Below are positions 51,601-53,079 of a stretch of 64,000 nt of DNA, piece by piece (the first letter of the stretch is position 1; every line of letters begins with the position of its first letter). This DNA is from Nocardia alni. GTDB lineage: Bacteria > Actinomycetota > Actinomycetes > Mycobacteriales > Mycobacteriaceae. The stretch lies in assembly GCF_019038435.1 (NCBI RefSeq), contig NZ_JAGPOX010000035.1, forward strand, positions 1 through 64,000, in the 5' to 3' direction. Below the pieces are notes generated by a model that was not told the DNA's origin, made no database searches, and was given only the letters and a program-made list of their open reading frames with translations. The translations under genes were made by a program, and so were the position numbers.

Positions 51601-51640
51601 CCGCGGTCAATGGGTATGTGGATGTTCGCTGGTCGGGCAT
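23792..51640 (-). CDS. Giant eight-module nonribosomal peptide synthetase with starter C domain and thioesterase
   Basis: One uninterrupted protein of about 9,282 residues. Order: Cstart-A-T; C-A-T; C-A-T; C-A-T; C-A-T-E; C-A-T; C-A-T; C-A-T-TE. Phosphopantetheine serines are at about residues 1004, 2076, 3160, 4258, 5327, 6852, 7913 and 8970; the TE nucleophile (GWSLGG) is near 9102. The first C domain (HHIALDG near 138) fits acyl initiation, and FAAL and ACP genes lie directly upstream, so an N-acylated octapeptide with a D-residue at position 5 is predicted. Release by TE as acid or ring is undecided. The start is ATG 51640, behind AGGGAGG; an ATG 21 bp upstream has no good ribosome site. 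No MbtH-like gene is visible in the window. Product unknown. Confidence 0.95.
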   Translation of the reverse strand: MPDQRTSTYPLTAAQRAIRLMQQVIGETPMANALYVDLVGDIDTELLIESYRRALDEFEIARMRVVEANGQSTQVLNEVPDDAVRFMDFGSEPDPVGAAVDWMREDYRQPIDLRRGPLVAGAVVRVGERHRLWYLRAHHIALDGMAAMNILSRSADIYTAAVAGGMPGEQRIRRLGEIVAADEQYRVSERFGQDRAFWSEYLARLPEPVTLADRSAIAREHPRSVGTELHADSNKALRAVVDNLSVGPAAPILAAFGLYLARMTGSDDVVLSLPVDARVTASMRRSGGMVANIVPLRIALTPDATIGSLIGAVQHELVDVLRRQRYRHEDMLRDSESVARHPHQAFGPMVDLMILDTKIILGDVVGRLRVLSPGLISDLSVNVYPAVGGESTRVDFFANPAVYTAGDLLRQHHGFLRFLDRFLQSVNANSEIRICAVDLLDPVERQLLRGWGDGGAGPERSTLTEMFSRSATACPDRPAVAGSGREWTYRELDEWSNRCARALIGCGAGPETVVAIAMTRSVQWVRAVWAVAKTGAAFVSVDPAQPAERNRFLLSDCGATLLVVDGEIDTETTQLDVPGVRMIDPDRIDLSAHSASGVTDADRHRAVRPDNTAYVVYTSGSTGTPKGVAVTHAGLSAVATAQHRHYRTTEESRVSAVAARTFDAAILELLLAVRAGAALIVAPADVFAGPQLADFLRAQRITHAFLSPMVGMSVEPDGLDDLQVVLTGSEACPPALVSRWSGTDAAGTRRLFNMYGPSETTIWVSDAELTVEESISLGSPMPGVRLAVLDRWLRPSPPGSVGELCVAGPAVARGYLGRLEATVTSYVADPFGPAGSRMYRTGDLVRWLPERGVLMLVGRADSQVKIRGQRLELGEVEAALADVDGVRHAVATTFTGADPQNVRLIAYVIAAPERGIDPVAVRQAIGRRLPSYMVPDVVTVLGELPLLPSGKVDRRALPAPPPEVADHRAASTPVEEIVTAVFAEALGIERVGADDDFFARGGHSISATQVAARVAAATGVEVGVRDVFDAPTAARLVRLLADRSAAPARSPLVVRERPARVPLSFAQLRMWFINRLEPGSPAYNIPLVLRLTGPLDTGALTAALGDVVARHETLRTRYPDVDGVPFQQILPVAAAMPVIDVDDVARARLDDTVNELIRRGFDLAVELPLRATLLRCDEHEHVLVLVVHHIAADGWSMSPLVRDLSLAYAARRSGREPQSAPLPVQYADYTLWQREVLDSESDSGSALAAQLRYWERELAGAPQPIRLPVDRARPPAVSYRGDVVVFAVDNSLRESLSRFAREHQVTMSMVLQAALAVLLFRLGAEADVCVGGPVAGRTDEASHELVGFFVNTWVLRVDLSGHPSAGQVLEQVRRKALAAYENQDAPFERLVELINPVRSTAHHPLFQVSLTLQNDVVPTLDLPGLEVEYVPAFTGTAKDDLHVDLIDVPATAGNPAELAGRIEYATDLFDRTTVADIADRYLRILRAFCADPAGTIIDIDLLTDSEREQLLAQPMSSAGAVRETTVVEMFRERVTASPATIALRLGDEQLTYAELDTRADALAGLLRRHGVTRETVVAVALPRSVELVVALLAILKAGGAYLPIDPGYPARRIESVLQDAAPRLVLTTTDTAASLPLGQQAYLCLDTVDLAARRRGTPPRTEPASPGDAAYVIYTSGSTGRPKGVVVEHRAVVNMAVHGWPGGVGERMLLHSSMAFDASAYELWPALLAGATVVIAAPGRTDITDLSRTLVRDRVSTLFATTPLFEVLATAAPEFDLGSVSRVGTGGDALSPVAAARFRDRWPEIDVANVYGPTENTVCVSRYTITDSAARSGRGSVPIGVPVGNVRTFVLDSRLRPVPVGVTGELYVAGAQLARGYRARPGLTAERFVAHPYSTGERVYRTGDVVRWTRDGVLEFVARADQQVKIRGYRIEPGEVETVLAAHPSVAQAAVAAREIGSGAEGSVSAVDKQLVGYLVLDRRADDPGVDAQVAEIRQFAADRLPEFMVPVAIVVLDSLPLAPSGKVDRRALPSPRPVVSEYRAASTPGEEIVVAVFAEVLGAERVGVDDDFFALGGHSLSATRVASRVATLTGVQVVVRDLFDAPTAARLARLMAERTADPEPRPKLAVWERPERVPLSFAQWRMWFLSQLEDESATYNMPMVLRLTGVLDVGALTDAIADVVARHESLRTVFPDERGVPFQRILPVEKAARTLESETVEPGELEPTITALVRRGFRLHAEPSFRATLLRTGFDDHVLVMVAHHIAADGWSVTPLIRDLSAAYAARRSGHAPQWTPLPVQYADYTLWQRAVLGDESDPSGVLTAQFHYWENELADAPQPIRLPFDRPRPAVASYRGDTVEFTLDAGLRESVDRLARSHRMTVSMLLQSALAVLLSHLGAGEDICIGGPIAGRTDEALHELVGFFVNTWVLRVDLSGDPRFEQVLDQVRRKALTGYENQDAPFERLVELLHPARSRAYHPLFQVSFALQNNLLPDLRLGDLDVRHVPTGTGTAKFDLHIDVVDTPETAEASPGMTGRIEYATDLFDRTTVEGIAARYVRLLGALTADPTRRIAGIDLLSDAERKQLLVQGNSSAAIVDPATIPGMFARWVARSPEAVAVVSEDTRLTFRDLDEQSNRLARMLIDRGIGPDIVAAVALRRSPELVIALLAVVKAGGAYLPIDPAYPAHRIEFLLSDAVPRLVLTTTDIDLPLGDRDVAVLELDAPATARELAGRLPGPLSRTPRSADAAYVIYTSGSTGRPKGVVVEHRAVMNMAVYGWPGGHGERVLLLSSVAFDASAYELWPALLGGATIVVAAMDQLDLSSLSRTVSRHRVTTMFATTALFEVLAAAEPEVDAGALRQVVTGGDALGPVAVARFLRRWPGVAVANAYGPTENTVCVSVFELPESRAWADRERVPIGDPVTNVRPYVLGRGLIPVPPGVIGELYVAGAQLARGYLGRPGLSAERFVACPFETGDRMYRTGDLVRWTREGVLEFVGRTDDQVKIRGYRIEPGEIEAALIAHPSVTRAVVIARETTSGSGAAMTASDKYIVAYVVLDQHTTDRAVPAAGADDGTALRADAIREFVTGRLPEFMVPAAIVVLEEIPSTSSGKVDRRALPAPQLITATYRAPATPWEEIVASVFTDVLGIARVGVDDDFFALGGHSLSATRMASRVAAVAGADVRVRDVFDAPTVRRLAAVVAERSVDSRERPGTELGPQERPAQVPLSFAQLRMWFANRFEPGSPVYNVPVVLRLRGALDPAALSAALTDVVTRHESLRTVFPDVEGVPFQRILPVEQAAVTIEAGAVDPDELDRTVTGLVRTGFDVAVEPPLRVTLLRIGSDDHVLVVVLHHIAADGWSMAPLVRDLSAAYVARRGERAPRWEPLPVQYADYTLWQRAVLGEESDPDSVLGAQFRYWEKELAGAPQPIGLPADRPRPAVASHRGEAVEFALDGSLREALHRCAGDHQVTVSMLLQSALAVLLSQLGAGTDLSIGGPIAGRTNAALQDLVGFFVNTWILRVDLSGNPSFDEVLSQVRRKALTAYENQDAPFERLVELLNPTRSPAYHPLFQVSFALQDSALPDLRLADLGVELIRTATGTAKFDLHIDMVELADPRTAADPLLAGRIEYATDLFDRATVEEIAARYLRLLRTVVTDPRIPLNRIDILGPGERAQLIRARHDVATPLPDDATVSGLFEKWAATTPDAVALVHDDGVLTYRQLDRRANRLAHLLVAKGVGRGSVVAVAMPRSADLVTAVLAVVKSGGAYLPIDPGYPGSRIEFVLADAEPRLVLTTVATAANLPLGERESLCLDTVELDGRDTDASGRSDLPAPIPADAAYVIYTSGSTGRPKGVVVEHRAVVNMAVHGWPGGHGARVLLHSSMSFDASAYELWPTLLAGATTIVAPGDRFDLSALLRTVSRHGVTTVFATTALFEVLAAAEDESDADTLRQVVTGGDALGPVAVARFLRRWPGVAVANAYGPTENTVCVSTFEVAASRRWGPDERVPIGSPVANVRAFVVDSWLRPVPVGVVGELCVSGAQLARGYLGRPGLTAQRFVACPFGSGERMYRTGDLVRWTREGVLEFAGRADDQVKIRGYRIEPGEIEAALASHPAVSQAVVVARDAASAREMAAADKQLVAYVVLDHAGEADPIGRRRHAGPVSSFAAYANGPGVEGRIGEIRGFVADRLPEFMVPAAIVVLDALPLTPGGKVDRRALPAPQVSTAAYRTPATPAEEIVVEAFTEVLGVARVGVDDDFFALSGHSLSATRVAARLATRTGSEVSVRDVFDAPTAAGLARLVTKRSNGSTGNLGRTLIPRDRPARIPLSFAQWRMWFINRFEPESVAYNVPLLLRLSGPLDTAALSAAFGDVVARHESLRTVFPDEAGIPYQRILPVDHAVATIETSIVESGALEHTAAETARRAFDLSDEPPVRVALLQSSFDEHMLIVVMHHIAADGWSVAPLMRDLCAAYAARREGRAPQWAPLPVQYADYTLWQREILGEESDPGSALATQLGYWTEQLAGLPDLLELPADRPRPAVASQRGGRYSCVVDGETAAGVNAVARAHRATAFMVVHAALVVVLSRLSGSPDIAVGTPVAGRGAAALDGLVGMFVNTLVLRARTDEAGTFGDLLEQVRRADVDAFAHADVPFERVVEVVDPARSRAHHPLFQVMLAFQNLELDPVTVALPGIDTTPVNLDTGVERFDLTLEIADLPHTGDGPGGLSITIGYALDLFDRPTIEAFANRLGRVLRAAVADPAFGLREFDLLEPGERVLLRQWGDGGAGSAPTTLADLLEQAALIFPDRPAVAHAGQQWTYQEVDAWSNRCARALIDAGAGPETVVAIAVPRSAAWVLAVWAVAKTGAAFVSVDPAHPAERNRLVLADSTPSIVLVSGENTANAVEFARPGTRMIDVDGLDVRTGDGGAVTDADRRGAVRSGNTAYIVYTSGSTGVPKGVAVAHAGLSAVASALGRRYLPDAQARVAAVAARTFDAAILELLLAVPAGAALVVAPADVVAGVPLAEFLRTERVTHAALTPTVWLTIDPHGLDDLRMALAVAEACPTAVVERWTGTDARGVRKVYNLYGPSEATIWVSDTELRAGEPVSLGGPIPGVRLMVLDDRLQPVPPGVVGELYVAGAGVGRGYVNRTGLTAASMVADPYGPAGWRMYRTGDRVRWAPRGEGGVLIYVGRGDFQVKIRGQRLELGEIESVLADLDEVRHAVVVTHRTGDQDAARLAAYLTPAPGYDIEPVAIRRAVAERLPSFMVPDSVTVLDELPMTTSGKVDRRALPAPQITRVGYRAPSTPVEEIVAAVFAEVLGKQRVGLDDDFFALGGDSIVSIQVVARAKERGVVFTPRQVFEARTVAGLASVAESAGSARQLAELPGGGVGDLPLTPIVRWMVERGEFQRLNQTLALSTPVGLDHPGLVAALAAVIDRHDMLRARLWHDGEGWQLETRPRGTVDAESLVRRVPLDPDIDPQARERLAAAEVDAALGRLDLANGVVLQVVWLDPADRTRTGYLIVVAHHLVVDGVSWRILIPDLTAGWGRGGGAAALPPTGTSMRRWAHGLLEEARSPRRVAELPLWQRIVDGSDPLLGSRALDPGRDITNTVRRHRVQVSTEITEALITRVPTAFHGDVQDVLVAALALAVMRWREVRGVREASTLLRLEGHGREEQALAGADLTTTAGWFTTMYPVRIDLAEVDLDDALAGGTATETAIKRAKEQLRAVPDHGIGYGMLRYLNPETARELPDRIPGQIAFNYLGQLPTGRSSTAAASSEFSLTDELGAPAADEDGSAPATAVVDINAVVTQGCLSATFGYPGALLDDADIGELAGLWVDALRTMANHPHRGGHTPSDFPLVRTTLTDVEAWEARYPRLTDVWPMSPLQSGLLFHARLAESAVDVYAVQLALTLSGRVDAGRLRRAADVLLRRYPNLRAAFGTSAGGDLVQIVSEGVEMPWREVDLRAVADSEQESALARVLERDQAEPFDIETAPLLRFTLITVTQERSTLLISNHHVLFDGWSIPLLLQTLLAAYAAPDDTTVALPTNSYRSYLDWLYRQDADASLRMWRRALDGAEATLVAPQTASRESTARMSRVDVDLDPRTAARMTQWASAAGVTVNTVVQVAWAIVVGYLTGRGDVVFGATVSGRPGELDDIESAVGLYINTIPVRVRFAPGEPIADVLHRIQAEQAELLGHHHTGLTDIHAALGIPALFDTMVVFESYPVDEAALAARAAAIDGMRIEDMRSNDSSHYPLALVVGKGEPLRAQLQYRSGTFTSGWMLECANILVRVLDRMLAQPSSGVGAIDPLPAAEQARLAPMRGARAEAPRPLADLLAAGAAVNPAAPALISGTTTLSYAELDEYSNRLARLLIGRGAGPGDAIALVMPRGVEFFAGLWAVAKTGAAFVPIDPRYPDVRVAGMIADSGVRLALSVGDAVGIVPDAVDRLLLDEPDLPARLAAYSPAAVTDAERIHPLRVAHAAYVLYTSGSTGIPKGVVITHEGLANFTAEQRDRYSVDSDARVLAVSAPGFDAVLLEVLMAHPNGAALVVSPPDVFAGDMLADIVRQQHVSHAFLTPSVLGTMSPAGLDSLRVLVAGGEAVTGELVAAWSPGRRMHNGYGPTETIVMVAISDPMASEGPLTIGGPIRGVEALVLDGWLRPVPVGVAGELYIGGVQQARGYLNRPGRSAAAFVANPFGRSGSRLYRTGDLVRWAADGTLEYLGRNDFQIKIRGQRVEPGEIEAVLAEQPGVTRAVVVHDAENGSLTGYLVGNEVDPEQVLTAARLRLPAHMVPDAYAVLPELPLTSNGKLDRAALPEPIRLARAYAEPSTPTERIVAEVFADLLGLDRVGADDDFFALGGHSLSAMRVASRVASAVGVRIGVREVFGAPTPARLARLLDAGSGGLPEAALMVRERPARVPLSPAQWRMWFVNRFDGARGTYNIPLVLRLTGELDTEALIAALGDVVARHESLRTVFPDEAGTPFQRVLPIDAISVDIRPVDPEHLIDMVTGLVHRGFDLSSEIPVRITLLDSGSGEHILVLVMHHIAADGWSIAPLARDLSLAYAARRSGRVPQWEPLPVQYVDYTLWQREMLGEESDPSSTLARQLAYWTEHLAGLPDRLELPADRPRPLVASRRGGTHSFVLDAELMAGARAVAAAHGVTVFMVVHSALAVLLSRLAGAADIAIGTPIAGRGAAALDELVGVFVNTVVLRTRLDETGSFTQLLDHVREVDLAAFSHADVPFERVVEVLDPPRSEARHPLFQVMLAFQNLDAEYSGARLAEIEASAVELDAGVEQFDLTVTVAATSGDDGDIPVTLGYALDLFDRSTMAAFALRVRRVLEAMVADPAMLLRDVDLLGPDERMLLAQWGDGGAGPAPLTLAELFSRSAADFPDRLAVVEGTDRWTYRDLDRWSNRCARMLIGCGIGPESVVAIAIPRSAAWVCAVWAVAKTGAAFVSIDPAHPWQRNRFILGDAAVTLVLTGRENSGGTAGLETSELAADGIQVIDPELTDLRDHSDAPVRDGDRLAAVRVANPAYLVYTSGSTGEPKGVVVTQAGLAALAQRRYGVDGDARVLVVAARTFDAAMLEILLATPAGAVSVIAPDDVFAGGMLTELMRAEGITHACVTPTVAATLDPGRLDGLRVLMVAGEACPPELAARWSGTDSAGIRKLYNIYGPSETTIWVTGTEVRADQPVLLSGPVAGTRLTVLDGWLRPVPPGAVGELYVAGAGVSRGYLNRIGLTASSFVADPLGPEGSRMYRTGDLVRWVPGRAGLMFLGRSDFQVKIRGQRLELGEIEAVLAGSDQVRHSVVVARRSEDGGAVRLAAYVTPAPGHAVDPVAVRRAVAKRLPSYMVPDTVTVLDELPMTSSMKVDRRALPAPQVAQSGYRAPATPVEEIVAAVFAEVLGVDLVGVDDDFFALGGHSVSATRVASRVAEAMGVDVGVREVFQAPTVARLVQALAGRAADGDWMSSRLTVRERPARMPLSFAQWRMWFINRLEGASATYNIPLVLRLAGELDVAALTAAIGDVVARHESLRTVFPDEGGTPYQRVLPAEEVSSAIEARTVDSTELDHDVSAEIRRGFDLSVEPPLRVTVLRSSSREHVLVLVMHHSAADGWSMGPLVRDLSLAYAARVAGHAPMWAPLPVQYADYTLWQREVLGQESDPDSVLARQLGYWTGQLAGLPDVLELPLDHPRPPVASQRGGTYSYEVEADTVAGIRRIARAHQATEFMVVHAALALVLSRLSGSGDIAVGTPVAGRGAAALDGLVGMFVNTLVLRAQVDESGSFADLLGMVRRVDVDAFAHSDIPFERVVEAVDPARSRAHHPLFQVMLAFQNLDLDQASAQLPGIRVTAMDLGTEVERFDLTVTVADAPAADGGMPLRIGFALDLFEPSTIAAFTQRLGRVLRAVVADPETALRELGALESDERTLLRQWGDGGEGPSLITMAEMFSRAAADHPDRPAVVDSVHEWTYRDMDDWSNRCARALLELGAGPETVVAVAISRSAAWVRAVWAVAKTGAAFVSLDPAHPADRNRFILTDCGATIVLTDGETGIDTDGLRVVDPERLDLSGISGAAVTDADRHGPIRLGNTAYVVYTSGSTGTPKGVAVTHAGLNPVLTAQRQYGIDGGSRVLAVAARTFDAAILELLLATPSGAALIIAPGDVFAGEPLTELLRTRGVTHAFLSPAVGLTVDPGGLDDLRVVLTGAEACPPALVARWSGTDTAGERRLYNLYGPSEITIWTAGAQLHAGEAVSVGGPIPGARLAVLDAWLRPVPPGVVGELYVAGPGVARGYIGRSGSTAASMVADPSDPSGARMYRTGDLVRWVTVGERAVLMFVGRSDFQIKIRGQRLELGEIEAALADLDEIRQAVVVAHTDDDTTRVAAYVAPLAGREADPVALRRAVAKRLPSFMIPESITVLQELPLTASGKVDRRALPAPQRMVTTYRAPETALEQVVATVFAEVLGADRVGADDDFFTLGGNSMVAMTLISQLRSRTGIPVPYQLLFSDSTPASLARYLEQPRSDLSVSLGVLSPLRSAGDKPPLFCVHPGGGLAWVYGALAGHLDPDRPVYGLQDPYIVEDSPRCDSVDAYAERYVQEIVSRFPGTEYHLLGWSLGGKIAHTMAARLQQLGHTVGLLVLVDAAVEDKLELEPDPDDPQGMRALTDFLGGWREFLGLSDTEPIEDPEQLLTLLTDRLSTEDILTAQQVERVRENFLTPVPHDPKRYDGDAVLFLSSREAHRDQLADSWHGHITGRIQQIPVDERHAGMLNPRGAAQIGPILNSLLRDSDRGRGTE
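24615..27735 (-). other. NRPS module 8: C-A-T
   Basis: Approximate limits. The C domain reads HHSAADGWS, serine replacing the usual isoleucine after the two histidines but with both histidines and the DG kept. A pocket reads about D-A-L-F-L-G-L-I-W-K, one residue different from module 1, suggesting similar first and last residues. Carrier LGGNSMV, an N-containing form often seen before thioesterases. Confidence 0.8.
27785..30925 (-). other. NRPS module 7: C-A-T
   Basis: Approximate limits. C domain with PLSPAQWRMWF and HHIAADGWS. A pocket reads about D-A-L-C-M-A-I-I-W-K. The A10 motif is SSMKVDRRAL, with methionine in place of the glycine before the catalytic lysine, the only A domain here with that change. 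Carrier LGGHSVSAT. Confidence 0.8.
30968..34060 (-). other. NRPS module 6: C(DCL)-A-T
   Basis: Approximate limits. The condensation domain begins MSPLQSGLLFHARL and has HHVLFDGWS, the pattern of DCL domains that accept a D-residue from an upstream E domain, matching module 5. The A domain differs from the other modules (NGYGPTETIVM) and reads about D-A-L-F-V-G-G-V-M-K. Carrier LGGHSLSAM. Confidence 0.85.
34140..38695 (-). other. NRPS module 5: C-A-T-E
   Basis: Approximate limits. C domain of the second type in this protein (YWTEQLAGLPD). A pocket reads about D-A-L-A-L-V-L-I-W-K. The carrier is LGGDSIVS, the D-containing form typical of carriers that feed epimerisation domains. The E domain shows HHLVVDGVSWRIL, LEGHGRE and FNYLGQL, all intact, so residue 5 should be delivered in D form. 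It ends the longest module. Confidence 0.85.
38750..41990 (-). other. NRPS module 4: C-A-T
   Basis: Approximate limits. Pocket code reads as in module 3 (D-A-Y-F-V-G-A-V-C-K) and long stretches around VVTGGDALGPVAVARF are identical at protein level to module 3. The carrier motif reads LSGHSLS, with serine replacing the first glycine of LGGHS; the modifiable serine remains. The linker before LPEFMVP is longer than in modules 2 and 3. Confidence 0.8.
42045..45247 (-). other. NRPS module 3: C-A-T
   Basis: Approximate limits. C domain has HHIAADGWS. A-domain pocket reads D-A-Y-F-V-G-A-V-C-K, the same ten residues as module 4, so the same amino acid is expected at positions 3 and 4. The A domain's C-terminal subdomain contains an extended Ala/Asp-rich linker before the LPEFMVP segment. 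Carrier LGGHSLSAT. Confidence 0.8.
45295..48470 (-). other. NRPS module 2: C-A-T
   Basis: Approximate limits. C domain with PLSFAQLRMWF and HHIAADGWS. The A domain belongs to a different subfamily from module 1 (FDASAYELW, TENTVCVS) and its pocket reads about D-A-Y-F-G-G-V-V-C-K. Carrier LGGHSLSAT. No epimerisation domain. Together with modules 3 and 4 it forms a set of closely similar modules, likely made by internal duplication. Confidence 0.8.
48510..51640 (-). other. NRPS module 1: Cstart-A-T
   Basis: Approximate limits. The condensation domain has HHIALDG and lacks the usual upstream carrier partner, consistent with acceptance of an acyl group from the separate ACP. The A domain's ten pocket residues read by eye as D-A-L-F-L-G-M-I-W-K. 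The carrier site is GGHSIS, in an ARGGHS context instead of the usual LGGHS. I make no substrate call. Confidence 0.8.
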
Positions 51641-51738
51641 GTTGCCTCCCTGAAGATGCAACGATCACAGCTCTACCGCGCTAGCGCTCGGCTCCACCGG
51701 GACCGTTCCGTGGTCTATCGCTCGGTCACTGCGCCGCG

Positions 51739-53079
51739 TCACATCTCGCGTGCTTTGTCCCCGAGAATGGCCAGCGACTCCAGGCCGGCGAGTACGGCCG
51801 ACTCGGGTATCCCGAAGTCGATGAGGCAGGCGATCTCGTTCGCTCCGGCTTCGCGCAGGCGCTCGACCGTCGACAGCGCGGAATCGGGCGTGCCGAACAG
51901 CCCGTTGGTCCGGTAGTACCGCTCGAAGGCGAAGTCCAGCACCTTGTTTCGGGATCGGTCGTCGAGGCTGTCCAGGGCGGGCAGACCCCGGCGCCACAGG
52001 TCGACAGAGTCTTCCAGATAGCTCCGGAACGGTCCGCGGACCGTCTGGCGCACCTGGTCCTGCGTCGGCGCGACGAAGGTGTGCAGCATGACCGAGACGG
52101 TGCCGCCGTCGGCGTCGTGGCCGTGCCGGGCGCGCGCCTTGCGATAGGCGGTGAGTTTCTCGGCGAGTTCGTCGATATCCTGGAAGAGCAAGGCCGTCAG
52201 CACATTCGCGCCCAGTTCGCCCGCCATCTCGAAGCGCTCCACGCTCCCGCTGCAGGTCACCCAGGTCGGCAGGTCCGCCTGGACCGGCTGAGGGAAGATG
52301 CGTACCGACCGCGTCTCCCCCACGCCGTTCGGCAGCGAGACCGACTCACCGCGCCACAGCCTCTGCACGGTGTCCATGCCGGAACGGGTGACATCGACCC
52401 GGGTCCGGTAGTTGTCCCGGCCCAGGACGAAGTCGTCGGGATTCCAGCCGGTGGCGAACGCGACGTCGACGCGACCGTGCGACAGATTGTCGACCACCGA
52501 CCAATCCTCGGCCACCCGCACCGGATTGTGCAGGGGCAGAACCACACTGCCCGCCCTGATCCGTACCTGCCGGGTGGTCGCCGCCAATGCCGCCCCGAGC
52601 ACGGCGGGGTTCGGATACAGGCCGCCGAACGTGTGGAAGTGGCGCTCGGGCACCCAGATCGACTTGAAGCCGTGCGCATCGGCGAAGCGGGCGCTGTCCA
52701 GCAGCAGCCGGTAGCGATCGGTATCGCTGTGCCGCGCATCGCTGGCGAAGAAGAACAGCCCGAATTCGATTGTCCCACTCCGTTTCGAGGGCGCCACGAG
52801 AGGCTCGGCGGCCGGAGTGACGAAGTCCGGAGCCGTATCGGCCTGCCGGACGACCGCATCGGCCAGATCGGCGATGGACATGTCGCCGTAGACGTCCTCG
52901 ACGGATATCTCCGTCCCGAACCGGTCTTCCAGGAGCGTCAGCAGTTCGGCGGCCTTCACCGAATCCAGGCCGAGGGCGGTGAGCGATGTGTGCGGTTCGA
53001 CCGAATCGCGTCCCAGGCGCCGACGCACCCATTCGAGAAGAAACTCCATGGGTTTCGCGTCGTGTGACGACCCGATCAT
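51739..53079 (-). CDS. Acyl carrier protein fused to a luciferase-like FMN monooxygenase
   Basis: A 446-residue fusion. Residues about 8-80 form a carrier domain with the attachment site LGLDSVKAAEL (serine near 45). The rest is a luciferase-like FMN-dependent monooxygenase of the MupA/Atu3671 type that accompanies NRPS and PKS systems: LFFFASDARHSDTDRYRLLLDSARFAD, SIWVPERHFHTFGGLYPNP, and GRVDVAFATGWNPDDFVL. Such enzymes oxidise carrier-bound chains. Here the ACP would receive the acyl group from the FAAL encoded upstream, whose stop overlaps this start (ATGA), and the oxygenase in the same polypeptide could hydroxylate it before transfer to the NRPS starter C domain. The chemistry is inferred. 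The gene ends 98 bp before the NRPS start. Confidence 0.9.
   Translation of the reverse strand: MIGSSHDAKPMEFLLEWVRRRLGRDSVEPHTSLTALGLDSVKAAELLTLLEDRFGTEISVEDVYGDMSIADLADAVVRQADTAPDFVTPAAEPLVAPSKRSGTIEFGLFFFASDARHSDTDRYRLLLDSARFADAHGFKSIWVPERHFHTFGGLYPNPAVLGAALAATTRQVRIRAGSVVLPLHNPVRVAEDWSVVDNLSHGRVDVAFATGWNPDDFVLGRDNYRTRVDVTRSGMDTVQRLWRGESVSLPNGVGETRSVRIFPQPVQADLPTWVTCSGSVERFEMAGELGANVLTALLFQDIDELAEKLTAYRKARARHGHDADGGTVSVMLHTFVAPTQDQVRQTVRGPFRSYLEDSVDLWRRGLPALDSLDDRSRNKVLDFAFERYYRTNGLFGTPDSALSTVERLREAGANEIACLIDFGIPESAVLAGLESLAILGDKAREM

Noticed and set aside
23792..51640. Dual condensation/epimerisation domains that would add more D-residues
   Set aside because: I did not see the extra N-terminal HHxxxxxGD motif typical of dual domains in any C domain; only the module 5 E domain is supported.
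23792..51640. Assembly collapse or chimera of the NRPS due to its repeated modules
   Set aside because: The reading frame is continuous, DCL follows E correctly, and similar modules differ at synonymous sites. A collapse of identical units still cannot be fully excluded from sequence alone.
49706..51916. Another long + strand frame over NRPS module 1 and the start region
   Set aside because: Same antisense artefact; it reads through the NRPS promoter region and lacks a ribosome site or protein family features.
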